Shown here piece after piece: positions 10,121 through 23,581 of a stretch of DNA of 64,000 nt; position 1 is the stretch's first letter; every line of letters starts with the position of its first letter. The DNA is taken from assembly GCA_958496175.1 (NCBI GenBank), contig OY292280.1, positions 20,212,001-20,276,000 on the forward strand, written 5' to 3'. The DNA comes from Sisyra terminalis. Its lineage: Eukaryota > Arthropoda > Insecta > Neuroptera > Sisyridae. Position numbers and translations under genes: made by a program. The notes below the pieces were generated by a model, which was given only the letters and a program-made list of their open reading frames with translations, ran no database searches and was not told where the DNA came from.

Positions 10121-10323
10121 TCGTAAACTTTATAAATAAATTATTAAACAATGTCCTTACGTGAGGAGCGGAGTGAAAATTTGTTTATCCTGAGTGCAAA
10201 AGGACAACCGCAATATCGTTTCAAACTTTCAAAAAGGACAATCAAATGCATAAAAAGGACATAAGGGATGTTTTCCTTCACTAAAATAAAGTTGAATATT
10301 ATAAACTAAACCATTCTTAACCA
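10121..10323 (+). repeat. Transition from insert A to array 2
   Basis: The sequence AATGTCCTTACGTGAGGAG just before the edge is not in the satellite consensus but is present in the diverged inverted monomer of inserts B and C. After 10187 satellite identity rises quickly: first a variant (GAGTGCAAAAGGACAACC), then a copy with the 3-bp-shorter GGACAATCAAATGC, then normal monomers. The same shortened motif is at 32588, after insert B, but not after insert C. Confidence 0.7.
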
Positions 10324-13300
10324 CTATGCAAAAAATAAAAAGCATTTGTTACGTACATCTTTGGAAAATTGAAACTGGAAATTAAATTGATGAAAGTCTA
10401 TGCGAAAAAATTCGACTGATATTGGGTCATTTAAAGAAGGTGACTTTTCATTATGAGGTCTAGTTTTCTCAACGGATTCTGAATTAAGGCTATCAAGTGA
10501 AATATAATAGGAAATCAATTTTGCCCTGTGTGCCAAAAGACACCCGCAATATCGTTTCAAACTTTCAAAAAGGACAATTTTCTAATGCATAAAAAGGACA
10601 TAAGGGATGTTTTCCTCACTAAATTAAAGTTGAATATTATAAACTAAACCATTCTTAACCACTATGCAATAAATAAAAAGCATTTGTTACGTACATCTTT
10701 GGAAAATTGAAACCGGAAATTAAATTGATGAAAGTCTATGCGAAAAAATTCGACTGATATTGGGTCATTTAAAGAAGGTGACTTTTCATTATGAGGTCTA
10801 GTTTTCTCAACGGATTTTGAATTAAGGCTATCAAGTGAAATATAATAGGAAAAAAATTTTGTCCTGTGTGCCAAAAGACACCCGCAATATCGTTTCAAAC
10901 TTTCAAAAAGGGCAATTTTCTAATGCATAAAAAGGACATAAGGGATGTTTTCCTCACTAAATAAAAGTTGAATATTATATACTAAACCATTTTTAACCAC
11001 TATGCAATAAATAATAAGCATTTGTTACGTATATCTATGGAAAATTGAAACTGGAAATTAAATTGTTGAAAGTCTAAGCGAAAAAATTCGACTGATATTG
11101 GGTCACTTAAAGTAGGTGACTTTTCATTATGAGGTCTAGTTTTCTCAACGGATTCTGAATTAAGGCTATCAAGTGAAATATAATAGGAAATCAATTTTGT
11201 CCGGTGTGCCAAAAGACACCCGCAATATCGTTTCAAACTTTCAAAAAGGACAATTTTCTAATGCATAAAAAGGACATAAGGGATGTTTTCCTCACTAAAT
11301 TAAAGTTGAATATTATAAACTAAACCATTCTTAACCAATATGCAAAAAATAAAAAGCATTTGTTTCGTATATCTTTGGAAAATTAAAACTGGAAATTTAA
11401 TTGTTGAAAGTCTATGCGAAAAAATTCGACTGATATTGGGTCATTTAAAGAAGGTGACTTTTCATTATGAGGTCTAGTTTTCTCAACGGATTTTGAATTA
11501 AGGCTATCAAGTGAAATATAATAGGAAAAAAATTTTGTCCTGTGTGCCAAAAGACACCCGCAATATCGTTTCAAACATTCAAAAAGGACAATTTTCTAAT
11601 GCATAAAAAGGACATATGGGAAGTTTTCCTCACTAAATTAAAGTTGAATATTATAAACTAAACCATTCTTAACCACTATGCAAAAAATAAAAAGCATTTG
11701 TTTCGTATATCTTTGGAAAATTAAAACTGGAAATTTAATTGTTGAAAGTATATGCGAAAAAATTCGACTGATATTGGGTCAAATAAAGAAGGTGACTTTT
11801 CATTATGAGGTCTAGTTTTCTCAACGGATTTTGAATTAAGGCTATCAAGTGAAATATAATGTGAAAAAATATTTGTCCTGTGTGCCAAAAGACACCCGCA
11901 ATATCGTTTCAAACTTTCAAAAAGGACAATTTTCTAATGCATAAAAAGGACATAAGGGATGTTTTCCTCACTAAATTAATGTTGAATATTATAAACAAAA
12001 CCATTCTTAACCACTATGCAAAAAATAAAAAGCATTTGTTACGTATATCTTTGGAAAATTGAAACTGGAAATTAAATTGTTGAAAGTCTAAGCGAAAAAA
12101 TTCGACTGATATTGGGTCACTTAAAAAAGGTGACTTTTCATTATGAGGTCTAGTTTTCTCAACGGATTCTGAATTAAGGCTATCAAGTGAAATATAATAG
12201 GAAATCAATTTTGTCCTGTGTGCCAAAAGACACCCGCAATATTGTTTCAAACTTTCATAAAGGAAAATTTTCTAATGCATAAAAAGGACATAAGGGATGT
12301 TTTCCTCACTAAATTAAAGTTGAATATTATAAACTAAACCATTCTTAACCACTATGCAAAAAATAAAAAGCATTTGTTACGTACATCTTTGGAAAATTGA
12401 AACTGGAAATTAAATTGATGAAAGTCTATGCGAAAAAATTCGACTGATATTGGGTCATTTAAAGAAGGTGACTTTTCATTATGAGGTCTAGTTTTCTCAA
12501 CGGATTCAGAATTAAGGCTATCAAGTGAAATATAATAGGAAAAAAATTTTGTCCTGTGTGCCAAAAGACACCCGCAATATCGTTTCAAACTTTCAAAAAG
12601 GACAATTTTCTAATGCATTAAAAGGACATAAGGGATGTTTTCCTCACTAAATTAAAGTTGAATATTATAAACTAAACCATTCTTAACCACTATGCAAAAA
12701 ATAAAAAGCATTTGTTACGTATATCTTTGGAAAATTGAAACTGGAAATTAAATTGTTGAAAGTCTATGCGAAAAAATTCGACTGATATTGGGTCACTTAA
12801 AGAAGGTGACTTTTCATTATGAGGTCTAGTTTTCTCAACGGATTTTGAATTAAGGCTATCAAGTGAAATATATTAGGAAAAAAATTTTGTCCTGTGTGCC
12901 AAAAGACACCCGCAATATCGTTTCAAACATTCAAAAAGGACAATTTTCTAATGCATAAAAAGGACATAAGGGAAGTTTTCCTCACTAAATTAAAGTTGAA
13001 TATTATAAACTAAACCATTCTTAACCACTATGCAAAAAATAAAAAGCATTTGTTTCGTATATCTTTGGAAAATTAAAACTGGAAATTTAATTGTTGAAAG
13101 TATATGCGAAAAAATTCGACTGATATTGGGTCAATTAAAGAAGGTGACTTTTCATTATGAGGTCTAGTTTTCTCAACGGATTTTGAATTAAGGCTATCAA
13201 GTGAAATATAATGTGAAAAAATATTTGTCCTGTGTGCCAAAAGACACCCGCAATATCGTTTCAAACTTTCAAAAAGGACAATTTTCTAATGCATAAAAAG

Positions 13301-15649
13301 GACATAAGGGATGTTTTCCTCACTAAATTAAAGTTGAATATTATAAACTAAACCATTCTTAACCACTATGCAAAAAATAAAAAGCATTTGTTACGTATAT
13401 CTTTGGAAAATTGAAACTGGAAATTAAATTGTTGAAAGTCTAAGCGAAAAAATTCGACTGATATTGGGTCACTTAAAGAAGGTGACTTTTCATTATGAGG
13501 TCTAGTTTTCTCAACGGATTCTGAATTAAGGCTATCAAGTGAAATATAATAGGAAATCAATTTTGTCCGGTGTGCCAAAAGACACCCGCAATATCGTTTC
13601 AAACTTTCAAAAAGGACAATTTTCTAATGCATAAAAAGGATATAAGGGATGTTTTCCTCACTAAATTAAAGTTGAATATTATAAACTAAACCATTCTTAA
13701 CCACTATGCAAAAAATAAAAAGCATTTGTTTCGTATATCTTTGGAAAATTAAAACTGGAAATTTAATTGCAGAAAGTATATGCGAAAAAATTCGACTGAT
13801 ATTGGGTCAATTAAAGAAGGTGACTTTTCATTATGAGGTCTAGTTTTCTCAACGGATTTTGAATTAAGGCTATCAAGTGAAATATAATAGGAAAAAAATT
13901 TTGTCCTGTGTGCCAAAAGACACCCGCAATATCGTTTCAAACATTCAAAAAGGACAATTTTCTAATGCATAAAAAGGACATAAGGGAAGTTTTCCTCACT
14001 AAATTAAAGTTGAATATTATAAACTAAACCATTCTTAACCACTATGCAAAAAATTAAAAGCATTTGTTTCGTATATCTTTGGAAAATTAAAACTGGAAAT
14101 TTAATTGTTGAAAGTATATGCGAAAAAATTCGACTGATATTGGGTCAATTAAAGAAGGTGACTTTTCATTATGAGGTCTAGTTTTCTCAACGGATTCTGA
14201 ATTAAGGCTATCAAGTGAAATATAATAGGAAAACAATTTTGTCCTGTGTGCCAAAAGACACCCGCAATATCGTTTCAAACTTTCAAAAAGGACAATTTTC
14301 TAATGCATAAAAAGGACATAAGGGATGTTTTCCTCACTAAATTAAAGTTGAATATTATAAACTAAACCATTCTTAACCACTATGCAAAAAATAAAAAGCA
14401 TTTGTTACGTATATCTTTGGAAAATTGAAACTGGAAATTAAATTGTTGAAAGTCTATACGAAAAAATTCGACTGATATTGGGTCATTTAAAGATGGTGAC
14501 TTTTCATTATGAGGTCTAGTTTTCTCAACGGATTCAGAATTAAGGCTATCAAGTGAAATATAATAGGAAAACAATTTTGTCCTGTGTGCCAAAAGACACC
14601 CGCAATATCGTTTCAAACTTTCAAAAAGGACAATTTTCTAATGCATTAAAAGGACATAAGGGATGTTTTCCTCACTAAATTAAAGTTGAATATTATAAAC
14701 TAAACCATTCTTAACCACTATGCAAAAAATAAAAAGCATTTGTTACGTATATCTTTGGAAAATTGAAACTGGAAATTAAATTGTTGAAAGTCTATGCGAA
14801 AAAATTCGACTGATATTGGGTCACTTAAAGAAGGTGACTTTTCATTATGAGGTCTAGTTTTCTCAACGGATTTTGAATTAAGGCTATCAAGTGAAATATA
14901 ATAGGAAAAAAATTTTGTCCTGTGTGCCAAAAGACACCCGCAATATCGTTTCAAACATTCAAAAAGGACAATTTTCTAATGCATAAAAAGGACATAAGGA
15001 AAGTTTTCCTCACTAAATTAAAGTTGAATATTATTAACTAAACCATTCTTAACCACTATGCAAAAAATAAAAAGCATTTGTTTCGTATATCTTTGGAAAA
15101 TTAAAACTGGAAATTTAATTGTTGAAAGTATATGCGAAAAAATTCGACTGATATTGGGTCAATTAAAGAAGGTGACTTTTCATTATGAGGTCTAGTTTTC
15201 TCAACGGATTCTGAATTAAGGCTATCAAGTGAAATATAATAGGAAAACAATTTTTTCCTGTGTGCCAAAAGACACCCGCAATATCGTTTCAAACTTTCAA
15301 AAAGGACAATTTTCTAATGCATAAAAAGGACATAAGGGATGTTTTCCTCACTAAATTAAAGTTGAATATTATAAACTAAACCATTCTTAACCTCTATGCA
15401 AAAAATAAAATGCATTTGTTACGTATATCTTTGGAAAATTGAAACTGGAAATTAAATTGTTGAAAGTCTATGCGAAAAAATTCGACTGATATTGGGTCAT
15501 TTAAAGAAGGTGACTTTTCATTATGAGGTCTAGTTTTCTCAACGGATTCTGAATTAAGGCTATCAAGTGAAATATAATAGGAAAACAATTTTGTCCTGTG
15601 TGCCAAAAGACACCCGCAATATCGTTTCAAACTTTCAAAAAGGACAATT

Positions 15650-17750
15650 TTCTAATGCATAAAAAGGACATAAGGGATGTTTTCCTTCACTAAATTAAAG
15701 TAGAATATTATAAACTAAACCATTCTTAACTACTATGCAAAAAATTAAAAGCATTTGTTACGTATATCTTTGGAAAATTGAAACTGGAAATTAAATTGAT
15801 GAAAGTCTATGAGAAAAAATTCGACTGATATTGGGTCATTTAAAGAAGGTGACTTTTCATTATGAGGTCTAGTTTTCTAAACGGATTTAGAATTAAGGCT
15901 ATAAAGTGAAATATAATGTGAAAAAAATTTTGTCCTGTGTGCCAAAAGACACCCGCAATATCGTATCACACTTTCAAAAAGGACAATTTTCTAATGCATA
16001 AAAAGGACATAAGGGATGTTTTCCTCACTAAATTAAAGTTGAATATTATAAACTAAACCATTCTTAACCACTATGCAAAAAATAAAAAGCATTTGTTACG
16101 TATATCTTTGGAAAATTGAAACTGGAAATTAAATTGTTGAAAGTCTAAGCGAAAAAATTCGACTGATATTGGGTCCCTTAAAGAAGGTGACTTTTCATTA
16201 TAAGGTCTAGTTTTCTCAACGGATTCTGAATTAAGGCTATCAAGTGAAATATAATAGGAAATCAATTTTGTCCTGTGTGCCAAAAGACACCCGCAATATC
16301 GTTTCAAACTTTCAAAAAGGACAATTTTCTAATGCATAAAAAGGACATAAGGGATGTTTTCCTCACTAAATTAAAGTTGAATATTATAAACTAAACCATT
16401 CTTAACCACTATGCAAAAAATAAAAAGCATTTGTTACGTACATCTTTGGAAAATTGAAACTGGAAATTAAATTGATGAAAGTCTATGCGAAAAAATTCGA
16501 CTGATATTGGGTCATTTAAAGAAGGTGACTTTTCATTATGAGGTCTAGTTTTCTCAACGGATTCTGAATTAAGGCTATCAAGTGAAATATAATAGGAAAA
16601 CAATTTTGTCCTGTGTGCCAAAAGACACCCGCAATATCGTTTCAAACTTTCAAAAAGGACAATTTTCTAATGCATAAAAAGGACATAAGGGATGTTTTCC
16701 TCACTAAATTAAAGTTGAATATTATAAACTAAACCATTCTTAACCACTATGCAAAAAATAAAAAGCATTTGTTACGTATATCTTTGGAAAATTGAAACTG
16801 GAAATTAAATTGTTGAATGTCTAAGCGAAAAAATTCGACTGATATTGGGTCACTTAAAGAAGGTGACTTTTCATTATGAGGTCTAGTTTTCTCAACGGAT
16901 TTTGATTTAAGGCTATCAAGTGAAATATAATAGGAAAAAAATTTTGTCCTGTGTGCCAAAAGACACCCGCAATATCGTTTCAAACTTTCAAAAAGGACAA
17001 TTTTCTAATGCATAAAAAGGACATAAGGGATGTTTTCCTCACTAAATTAAAGTTGAATATTATAAACTAAACCATTCTTAACCTCTATGCAAAAAATAAA
17101 AAGCATTTGTTACGTATATCTTTGGAAAATTGAAACTGGAAATTAAATTGTTGAAAGTCTATGCGAAAAAATTCGACTGAAATTGGGTCATTTAAAGAAG
17201 GTGACTTTTCATTATGAGGTCTAGTTTTCTCAACGGATTCTGAATTAAGGCTATCAAGTGAAATATAATAGGAAAACAATTTTGTCCTGTGTGCCAAAAG
17301 ACACCCGCAATATCGTTTCAAACTTTCAAAAAGGACAATTTTCAAATACCTAAAAAGGACATAAGGGATGTTTTCCTTCACTAAATTAAAGTAGAATATT
17401 ATAAACTAAACCATTCTTAACTACTATGCAAAAAATAAAAAGCATTTGTTACGTATATCTTTGGAAAATTGAAACTGGAAATTAAATTGATGAAAGTCTA
17501 TGAGAAAAAATTCGACTGATATTGGGTCATTTAAAGAAGGTGACTTTTCATTATGAGGTCTAGTTTTCTAAACGGATTTAGAATTAAGGCTATAAAGTGA
17601 AATATAATGTGAAAAAAATTTTGTCCTGTGTGCCAAAAGACACCCGCAATATCGTTTCAAACTTTCAAAAAGGACAATTTTCTAATGCATAAAAAGGACA
17701 TAAGGGATGTTTTCCTCACTAAATTAAAGTTGAATATTATAAACTAAACC
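15650..17750 (+). repeat. Recurring variant monomer at 1690-bp spacing
   Basis: The variant with CTATGAGAAAAAATTCG, CTAAACGGATTTAG and GGCTATAAAGTG occurs in only two places, near 15,870 and 17,560, five monomers apart. This fits a five-monomer duplication whose other members have since been partly converted. Confidence 0.6.
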
Positions 17751-17754
17751 ATTC

Positions 17755-18773
17755 TTAACCACTATGCAAAAAATAAAAACATTTGTTACGTATATCTTTG
17801 GATAATTGAAACTGGAAATTAAATTGTTGAAAGTCTAAGCGAAAAAATTCGACTGATATTGGGTCACTTAAAGAAGGTGACTTTTCATTATGAGGTCTAG
17901 TTTTCTCAACGGATTTTGATTTAAGGCTATCAAGTGAAATATAATAGGAAAAAAATTTTGTCCTGTGTGCCAAAAGACACCCGCAATATCGTTTCAAACT
18001 TTCAAAAAGGACAATTTTCTAATGCATAAAAAGGACATAAGGGATGTTTTCCTCACTAAATTAAAGTTGAATATTTTAAACTAAACCATTCTTAACCACT
18101 ATGCAAAAAATAAAAAGCATTTGTTACGTATATCTTTGGAAAATTGAAACTGTAAATTAAATTGTTGAAAGTCTATGCGAAAAAATTCGACTGATATTGG
18201 GTCATTTAAAGAAGGTGACTTTTCATTATGAGGTCTAGTTTTCTCAACGGATTCTGAATTAAGGCTATCAAGTGAAATATAATAGGAAATCAATTTTGTC
18301 CTGTGTGCCAAAAGACACCCGCAATATCGTTTCAAACTTTCAAAAAGGACAATTTTCTAATGCATAAAAAGGACATAAGGGATGTTTTCCTCACTAAATT
18401 AAAGTTGAATATTATAAACTAAACCATTCTTAACCACTATGCAAAAAATAAAAACATTTGTTACGTATATCTTTGGATAATTGAAACTGGAAATTAAATT
18501 GTTGAAAGTCTAAGCGAAAAAATTCGACTGATATTGGGTCACTTAAAGAAGGTGACTTTTCATTATGAGGTCTAGTTTTCTCAACGGATTTTGATTTAAG
18601 GCTATCAAGTGAAATATAATAGGAAAAAAATTTTGTCCTGTGTGCCAAAAGACACCCGCAATATCGTTTCAAACTTTCAAAAAGGACAATTTTCTAATGC
18701 ATAAAAAGGACATAAGGGATGTTTTCCTCACTAAATTAAAGTTGAATATTATAAACTAAACCATTCTTAACCA
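17755..18773 (+). repeat. Dimer-spaced variant monomers, 675-bp period
   Basis: Two copies starting at 17755 and 18430 share a 1-bp deletion (AATAAAAACATTTG), TTTGGATAATTG and TTTTGATTTAAGG. The copy between them (18099) has GAATATTTTAAAC and GAAACTGTAAATT. Both variants also occur beyond insert B, at 33005 and at 35042/36397. Confidence 0.75.
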
Positions 18774-21168
18774 CTATGCAAAAAATAAAAAGCATTTGTT
18801 ACGTATATGTTTGGAAAATTGAAACTGGAATTTAAATTGTTGAAAGTCTAAGCGAAAAAATTCGACTGATATTGGGTCACTTAAAGAAGGTGACTTTTCA
18901 TTTTGAGGTCTAGTTTTCTCAACGGATTCTGAATTAAGGCTATCAGATGAAATATAAAAGAAAAAAAAGTTTGTCCTGTGTGCCAAAAGACCCCCGCAAT
19001 ATCGTTTATAACTTTCAAAAAGGACAATTTTCTAATGCATAAAAAGGACATAAGGGATGTTTTCCTTCACTTAATTAAAGTAGAATATTATAAACTAAAC
19101 CATTCTTAACCACTATGCAAAAAATAAAAAACATTTGTTACGTATATCTTTGGAAAATTGAAACTGGAAATTAAATTGTTGAAAGTCTAAGCGAAAAAAT
19201 TCGACTGATATTGGGTCATTTAAAGAAGGTGACTTTTCATTATGAGGTCTAGTTTTCTCAACGGATTCTGAATTAAGCTTATAAAGTGAAAAATAATGTG
19301 AAAAAAATTTTGTCCTGTGTGCCAAAAGACACCCGCAATATCGTTTCAAACTTTCAAAAAGGACAATTTTCTAATGCATAAAAAGGACATAAGGGATGTT
19401 TTCCTCACTAAATTAAAGTTGAATATTATAAACTAAACCATTCTTAACCACTATGCAAAAAATAAAAAGCATTTGTTACGTATATCTTTAGAAAATTGAA
19501 ACTGGAAATTAAATTGTTGAAAGTCTATACGAAAAAATTCTACTGATATTGGGTCATTTAAAGAAGGTGACTTTTCATTATGAGGTCTAGTTTTCTCAAC
19601 GAATTTTGAAATAAGGTTATCAAGTGAAATATAATAGGAAAAAAATTTTGTCCTGTGTGCCAAAAGACACCCGCAATATCGTTTCAAACTTTCAAAAAGG
19701 ACAATTTTCTAATGCATAAAAAGGACATAAGGAATGTTTTCCTCACTAAATTAAAGTTGAATATTATAAACTTAACCATTCTCAACCACTATGCAAAAAA
19801 TATAAAGCATTTGTTACGTATATCTTTGGAAAATTGAAAATGGAAATTAAATTGTTGAAAGTCTAAGCGAAAAAATTCGACTGATATTGGGTCACTTAAA
19901 GAAGGTGACTTTTCATTATGAGGTCTAGTTTTCTCAACGGATTTTGAAATAAGGTTATCAAGTGAAATATAATAGGAAAAAAATTTTGTCCTGTGTGCCA
20001 AAAGACACCCGCAATATCGTTTCAAACTTTCAAAAAGGACAATTTTCTAATGCATAAAAAGGACATAAGGAATGTTTTCCTCACTAAATTAAAGTTGAAT
20101 ATTATAAACTTAACCATTCACAACCACTATGCAAAAAATAAAAAGCATTTGTTACGTATATCTTTGGAAAATTGAAAATGGAAATTAAATTGTTGAAAGT
20201 CTAAGCGAAAAAATTCGACTGATATTGGGTCACTTAAAGAAGGTGACTTTTCATTATGAGGTCTAGCTTTCTCAACGGATTTTGAAATAAGGCTATCAAG
20301 TGAAATATAATAGGAAAAAAATTTTGTCCTGTGTGCCAAAAGACACTTGCAATATCGTTTCAAACTTTCAAAAAGGACAATTTTCTAATGCATAAAAAGG
20401 ACATAAGGGATGTTTTCCTCACTAAATTAAAGTTGAATATTATAAACTAAACTATTCTTAACCACTATGCAAAAAATAAAAAGCATTTGTTACGTATATC
20501 TTTGGAAAATTGAAACTGGAAATTAAATTGTTGAAAGTCTAAGCGAAAAAATTCGACTGATATTGGGTCATTTAAAGAAGGTGACTTTTCATTATGAGGT
20601 CAAGTTTTCTCAACGGATTCTGAATTAAGCTTATCAAGTGAAATATAATGTGAAAAAAATTTTGTCCTGTGTGCCAAAAGACACCCGCAATATCGTTTCA
20701 AACTTTCAAAAAGGACAATTTTCTAATGCATAAAAAGGACCTAAGGGATGTTTTCCTCACTAAATTAAAGTTGAATATTATAAACTAAACCATTCTTAAC
20801 CACTATGCAAAAAATAAAAAGGATTTGTTACGTTTATCTTTAGAAAATTGAAACTGGAAATTAAATTGTTGAAAGTCTATGCGAAAAAATTCTACTGATA
20901 TTGGGTCATTTAAAGAAGGTGACTTTTCATTATGAGGTCTAGTTTTCTCAACGGATTTTGAAATAAGGCTATCAAGTGAAATATAATAGGAAAAAAATTT
21001 TGTCCTGTGTGCCAAAAGACACTTGCAATATCGTTTCAAACTTTCAAAATGGACAATTTTCTAATGCATATAAAGGGCATAAGGGATGTTTTCCTTCACT
21101 AAATTAAAGTAGAATATTGTAAACTAAACCATTCTTAACCACTATGCAAAAAATAAAAAGCATTTGTT

Positions 21169-23520
21169 GGAAAACTTTTAGGTCCTTGATCCTTTTTTTC
21201 AAGAAAACAAATTTGTATTTAAATAGCATTAGCTAGCACAATAGGTGAATTTTAAATATCGAAAAAAACCATTAACGATATCGAAAACTTTAGGTTTTAT
21301 TGGATTTTTGTTTCGATCGTAACGTAATATTGCTACGGTGTGAATTTCTTCGAGAAATTCGACAAACATTTTTTTGAAAAAAATCGACGTACATTTGGTC
21401 GACGAAATAATACCATCGATAGAGTAATTCAAGCGCTATCGAATGAGCCTACTATCGTTAACCTACGATCGATAGTTATCGCTACAAATGGCTTTGAAGT
21501 TGGAAAAAGTGAAAAAAATCGCCAATTTAGGCCTATTTTTGGGATTCTTCAGAATTTCTGCCGAAAATTTTCGCCAAAAAAATGAAAAATTGTATAATTA
21601 AAAATGATTTTTAGGCTTCTCGGAGCGAAACTAAGCCATTCCCGAAATCCCATTTCACTAAATTCGAAAATTCGAGGTCCCCCCCCCAAAAAAAAAAACC
21701 GAAAAAATTGACTTCAGGATATGTTTTTTAGGCCTCCCGTGACGTAACTAAGCCATTCCCAGAGTCCTACTTCCCGAAAATCGAAAATTCGGAAATTTTT
21801 CGGGAATGACGTCATTGGGTGGCGACGTATGTGTGACGTCATATATATGAAAAGAGTGACGTCCCAAAACCATTGAGCAAAAATAAAATGAAAAATATAT
21901 AGCATCATCGATCGATCATTTCGAACCCCGAAAGGTTGGAACTGTTCGATCGAATATTTCGAAGATACAATGTCTGGAATGAGGAATTAATGTTAATTAG
22001 ATATATTATAAGCTGTAAGGAATAGAAATCAATTATTAGAAATTATAAAAATCCGGGACCAATCGGGATGCGAACCAGGGACCTCGACTCCGAACAACAG
22101 CAACGGCGACCAAGACGACTCGGCTATCAGATGATTTATGTAAATGACCTTAAAACTCATACATAAACAATTCTTATGAGATTTTTGGAAAATTGAAAAA
22201 AAAATTCGATCGATGGAGTTGGAATTTTCCAAAAATATTATAACCATAGCTGCTCCATGTTAAAGTTGGAAAATTTTACTAAAAACTTTGCAACATTTTA
22301 AGGTCCTTGATCCTTTTTTTCGAAAAAAACAACATTTGTATTTCAAAAGAATTTCTTCAGAAAATTAAAATGTATATATAAAAAAAATCGATAAGGAAAT
22401 CAAAAAGTTAAGATATTTTTCGATATTGTCTTTATCGTAATATTCGATAATCTATCGAAAAATATTGAACTTACCTTACTTACCTAATCGTTGCATTATC
22501 TTAACTTTTCTTTGTATCTTAACTCTGAAATATAAAATTCAGGAGGATGGGTGCGGAAAATCAAATTGAAACAATATGTTCAATTAACATAAATTTATTA
22601 ATGTTAAATATCTATACAGTTTATAATAAATTACAATATTAGTTTTTCCATTATTACAATAGTTTATATAATTTATGTAAAAGTATCAATTATTATAATC
22701 ATATAGAAATATTAAGTTAATTAAATTTTCTTGATTTACAGATATTTTCACTATTTATCACTTAAACCACTTTATCACTTAAACCACTTTATAACTTCAC
22801 ATTCACTGAATTATTAAAACACAATTTACAGCTCTGATTGTTGTAGTAAATCCATTAGTGATTTTCTCGGCAGATATCAATTGTGGAAATGATATCCTTT
22901 ATGAATTTGATGGATGATCCTCCAAAGATCCGCATTTATTCCTCAAACGTCCATTCGGAATTGATGAACATCTCAACTCCAATGAATAATTCTCCGTTGT
23001 CATCGGTCAGCTTCTTCGGGAACGAAAAAATCAATAAATAATCAAAAATCAATATTTGGAAGTCTCAAAAGTACAGCGACTTACCAATTATTTATCTCCC
23101 AACAAGATGATACATTCTTTAGCGCAAAAACAATGTCTTTGTCCTTAGTTTCTTGGTAATTTGGATCTGTAAAAATATATTTTATAATTATTTAAACAAA
23201 TTATACTTTCTAGCTACATTAACATGTATAGGTACTGGGGAACATATAATTTACATAATGAAAACATTGGTTGCTTCTGCATTTATTAACACAAAAGTCA
23301 CTTCCAATTCTTTTTCATTTACCTATGTAGCATAGATTTAACACTTGTGGGAACGTCACTGGACTTTTTACATTTCACATTAAACATGCTGTGAAAATTT
23401 TTCCATATACAAGGCCCATTGAAGGTATGAAATTGTGCATCAATTTGGAGGCAGATGAAATCATCAAACCCTTCAATATTCAAGTGCTTCTAACTTCGTC
23501 AAATAGGTAAGGGATGACTT
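21169..23520 (+). repeat. Left direct arm of insert B
   Basis: Clearly homologous to 5905 to about 8080 of insert A, then patchy, with a later block (23380-23510) matching 9860-9965. Relative to A and C it lacks 57 bp near 21409, where GACGAAATAA joins TACCATCG directly. It carries the C9A11 block, TGACGTCA sites and tRNA-like module 1. Compared with right arms it starts about 80 bp later: the hairpin-flanking part is missing and TTGGAAAACTTTT is joined to the satellite. Confidence 0.8.
22056..22133 (-). pseudogene. tRNA-like module 1 (insert B, left arm)
   Basis: Same minus-strand boxes as in insert A (B-box complement at 22066-22076). The flank differs by one base (GATGATTTATG instead of GATGATATATG), which helps place the crossover that made insert A. 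Confidence 0.6.
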
Positions 23521-23581
23521 TGTAGCCGGGCTGATAAGTATGTTGAGGGAACAATCTCCGGGTTCGAACCTTGAAATTGCC
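23521..23581 (+). pseudogene. tRNA-like module 2, shortened (insert B, left arm)
   Basis: Plus-strand GTAGCCGGGCTGATAAG is followed by a perfect B-box GGTTCGAACC. It is shorter than the module in right arms and inverted relative to it. The A box is weaker (GCCGGG instead of GCCGAG). Confidence 0.45.

Larger units (their letters stand above)
5905..10187 (+). repeat. Composite insert A (single arm, 4.3 kb)
   Basis: Non-satellite block between arrays 1 and 2. It starts after AAAAAGCATTTGTT and ends at TTTATCCTGAGTGC, exactly the satellite positions used by the two 11.4-kb inserts. The order of parts is: arm start with many ATCGAT/CGATA motifs (5905-6470), C9A10 block (6475-6493), TGACGTCA cluster (6602-6659), tRNA-like module 1 (6851-6928), splice-bounded segments on the minus strand (7279-8991), a satellite relic (8131-8258), a small palindrome cluster (8797-8852), tRNA-like module 2 (9205-9285) and an A+T-rich tail. 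I see no transposase, no terminal inverted repeats and no target duplication. Diagnostic bases match the left arm of insert B up to about 6,820 and right arms from about 6,930. It is therefore best read as a recombination derivative of a longer insert. Calling it a mobile element would be inference. Confidence 0.9.
10188..21168 (+). repeat. Satellite array 2 (338-bp monomers)
   Basis: About 32.5 direct copies, mostly 338 bp apart (for example equal positions at 10324, 10662 and 11000). Subfamilies are visible. One carries AATTAAAACTGGAAATTTAATTG (near 11383, 11721, 13073, 13749, 14087 and 15101). One carries GAAATCAATTTTG. One carries CTATGAGAAAAAATTCG with CTAAACGGATTTAG (near 15,870 and 17,560). 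Toward the right end (19,450-21,040) copies resemble array 1 again, with GAAATAAGG and CACTTGC. The last copy is cut by insert B at 21168. No gene is present. Confidence 0.97.

Noticed and set aside
5905..10187. Autonomous transposon, LTR element or Helitron
   Set aside because: I see no terminal inverted or long terminal repeats at the edges, no target duplication, no CTAG-type hairpin end and no transposase, helicase, integrase or reverse-transcriptase frame.
10550..10575. CENP-B box in the satellite
   Set aside because: The minus-strand GAAACGATATTGCGGGTG has CG and CGGG, but six bases separate them instead of seven and the TTCG half is absent.
23153..23335. 60-codon frame in left arms (also 53357-53539)
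   Set aside because: TTG start, no motif, and the strand opposes the splice-like signals.
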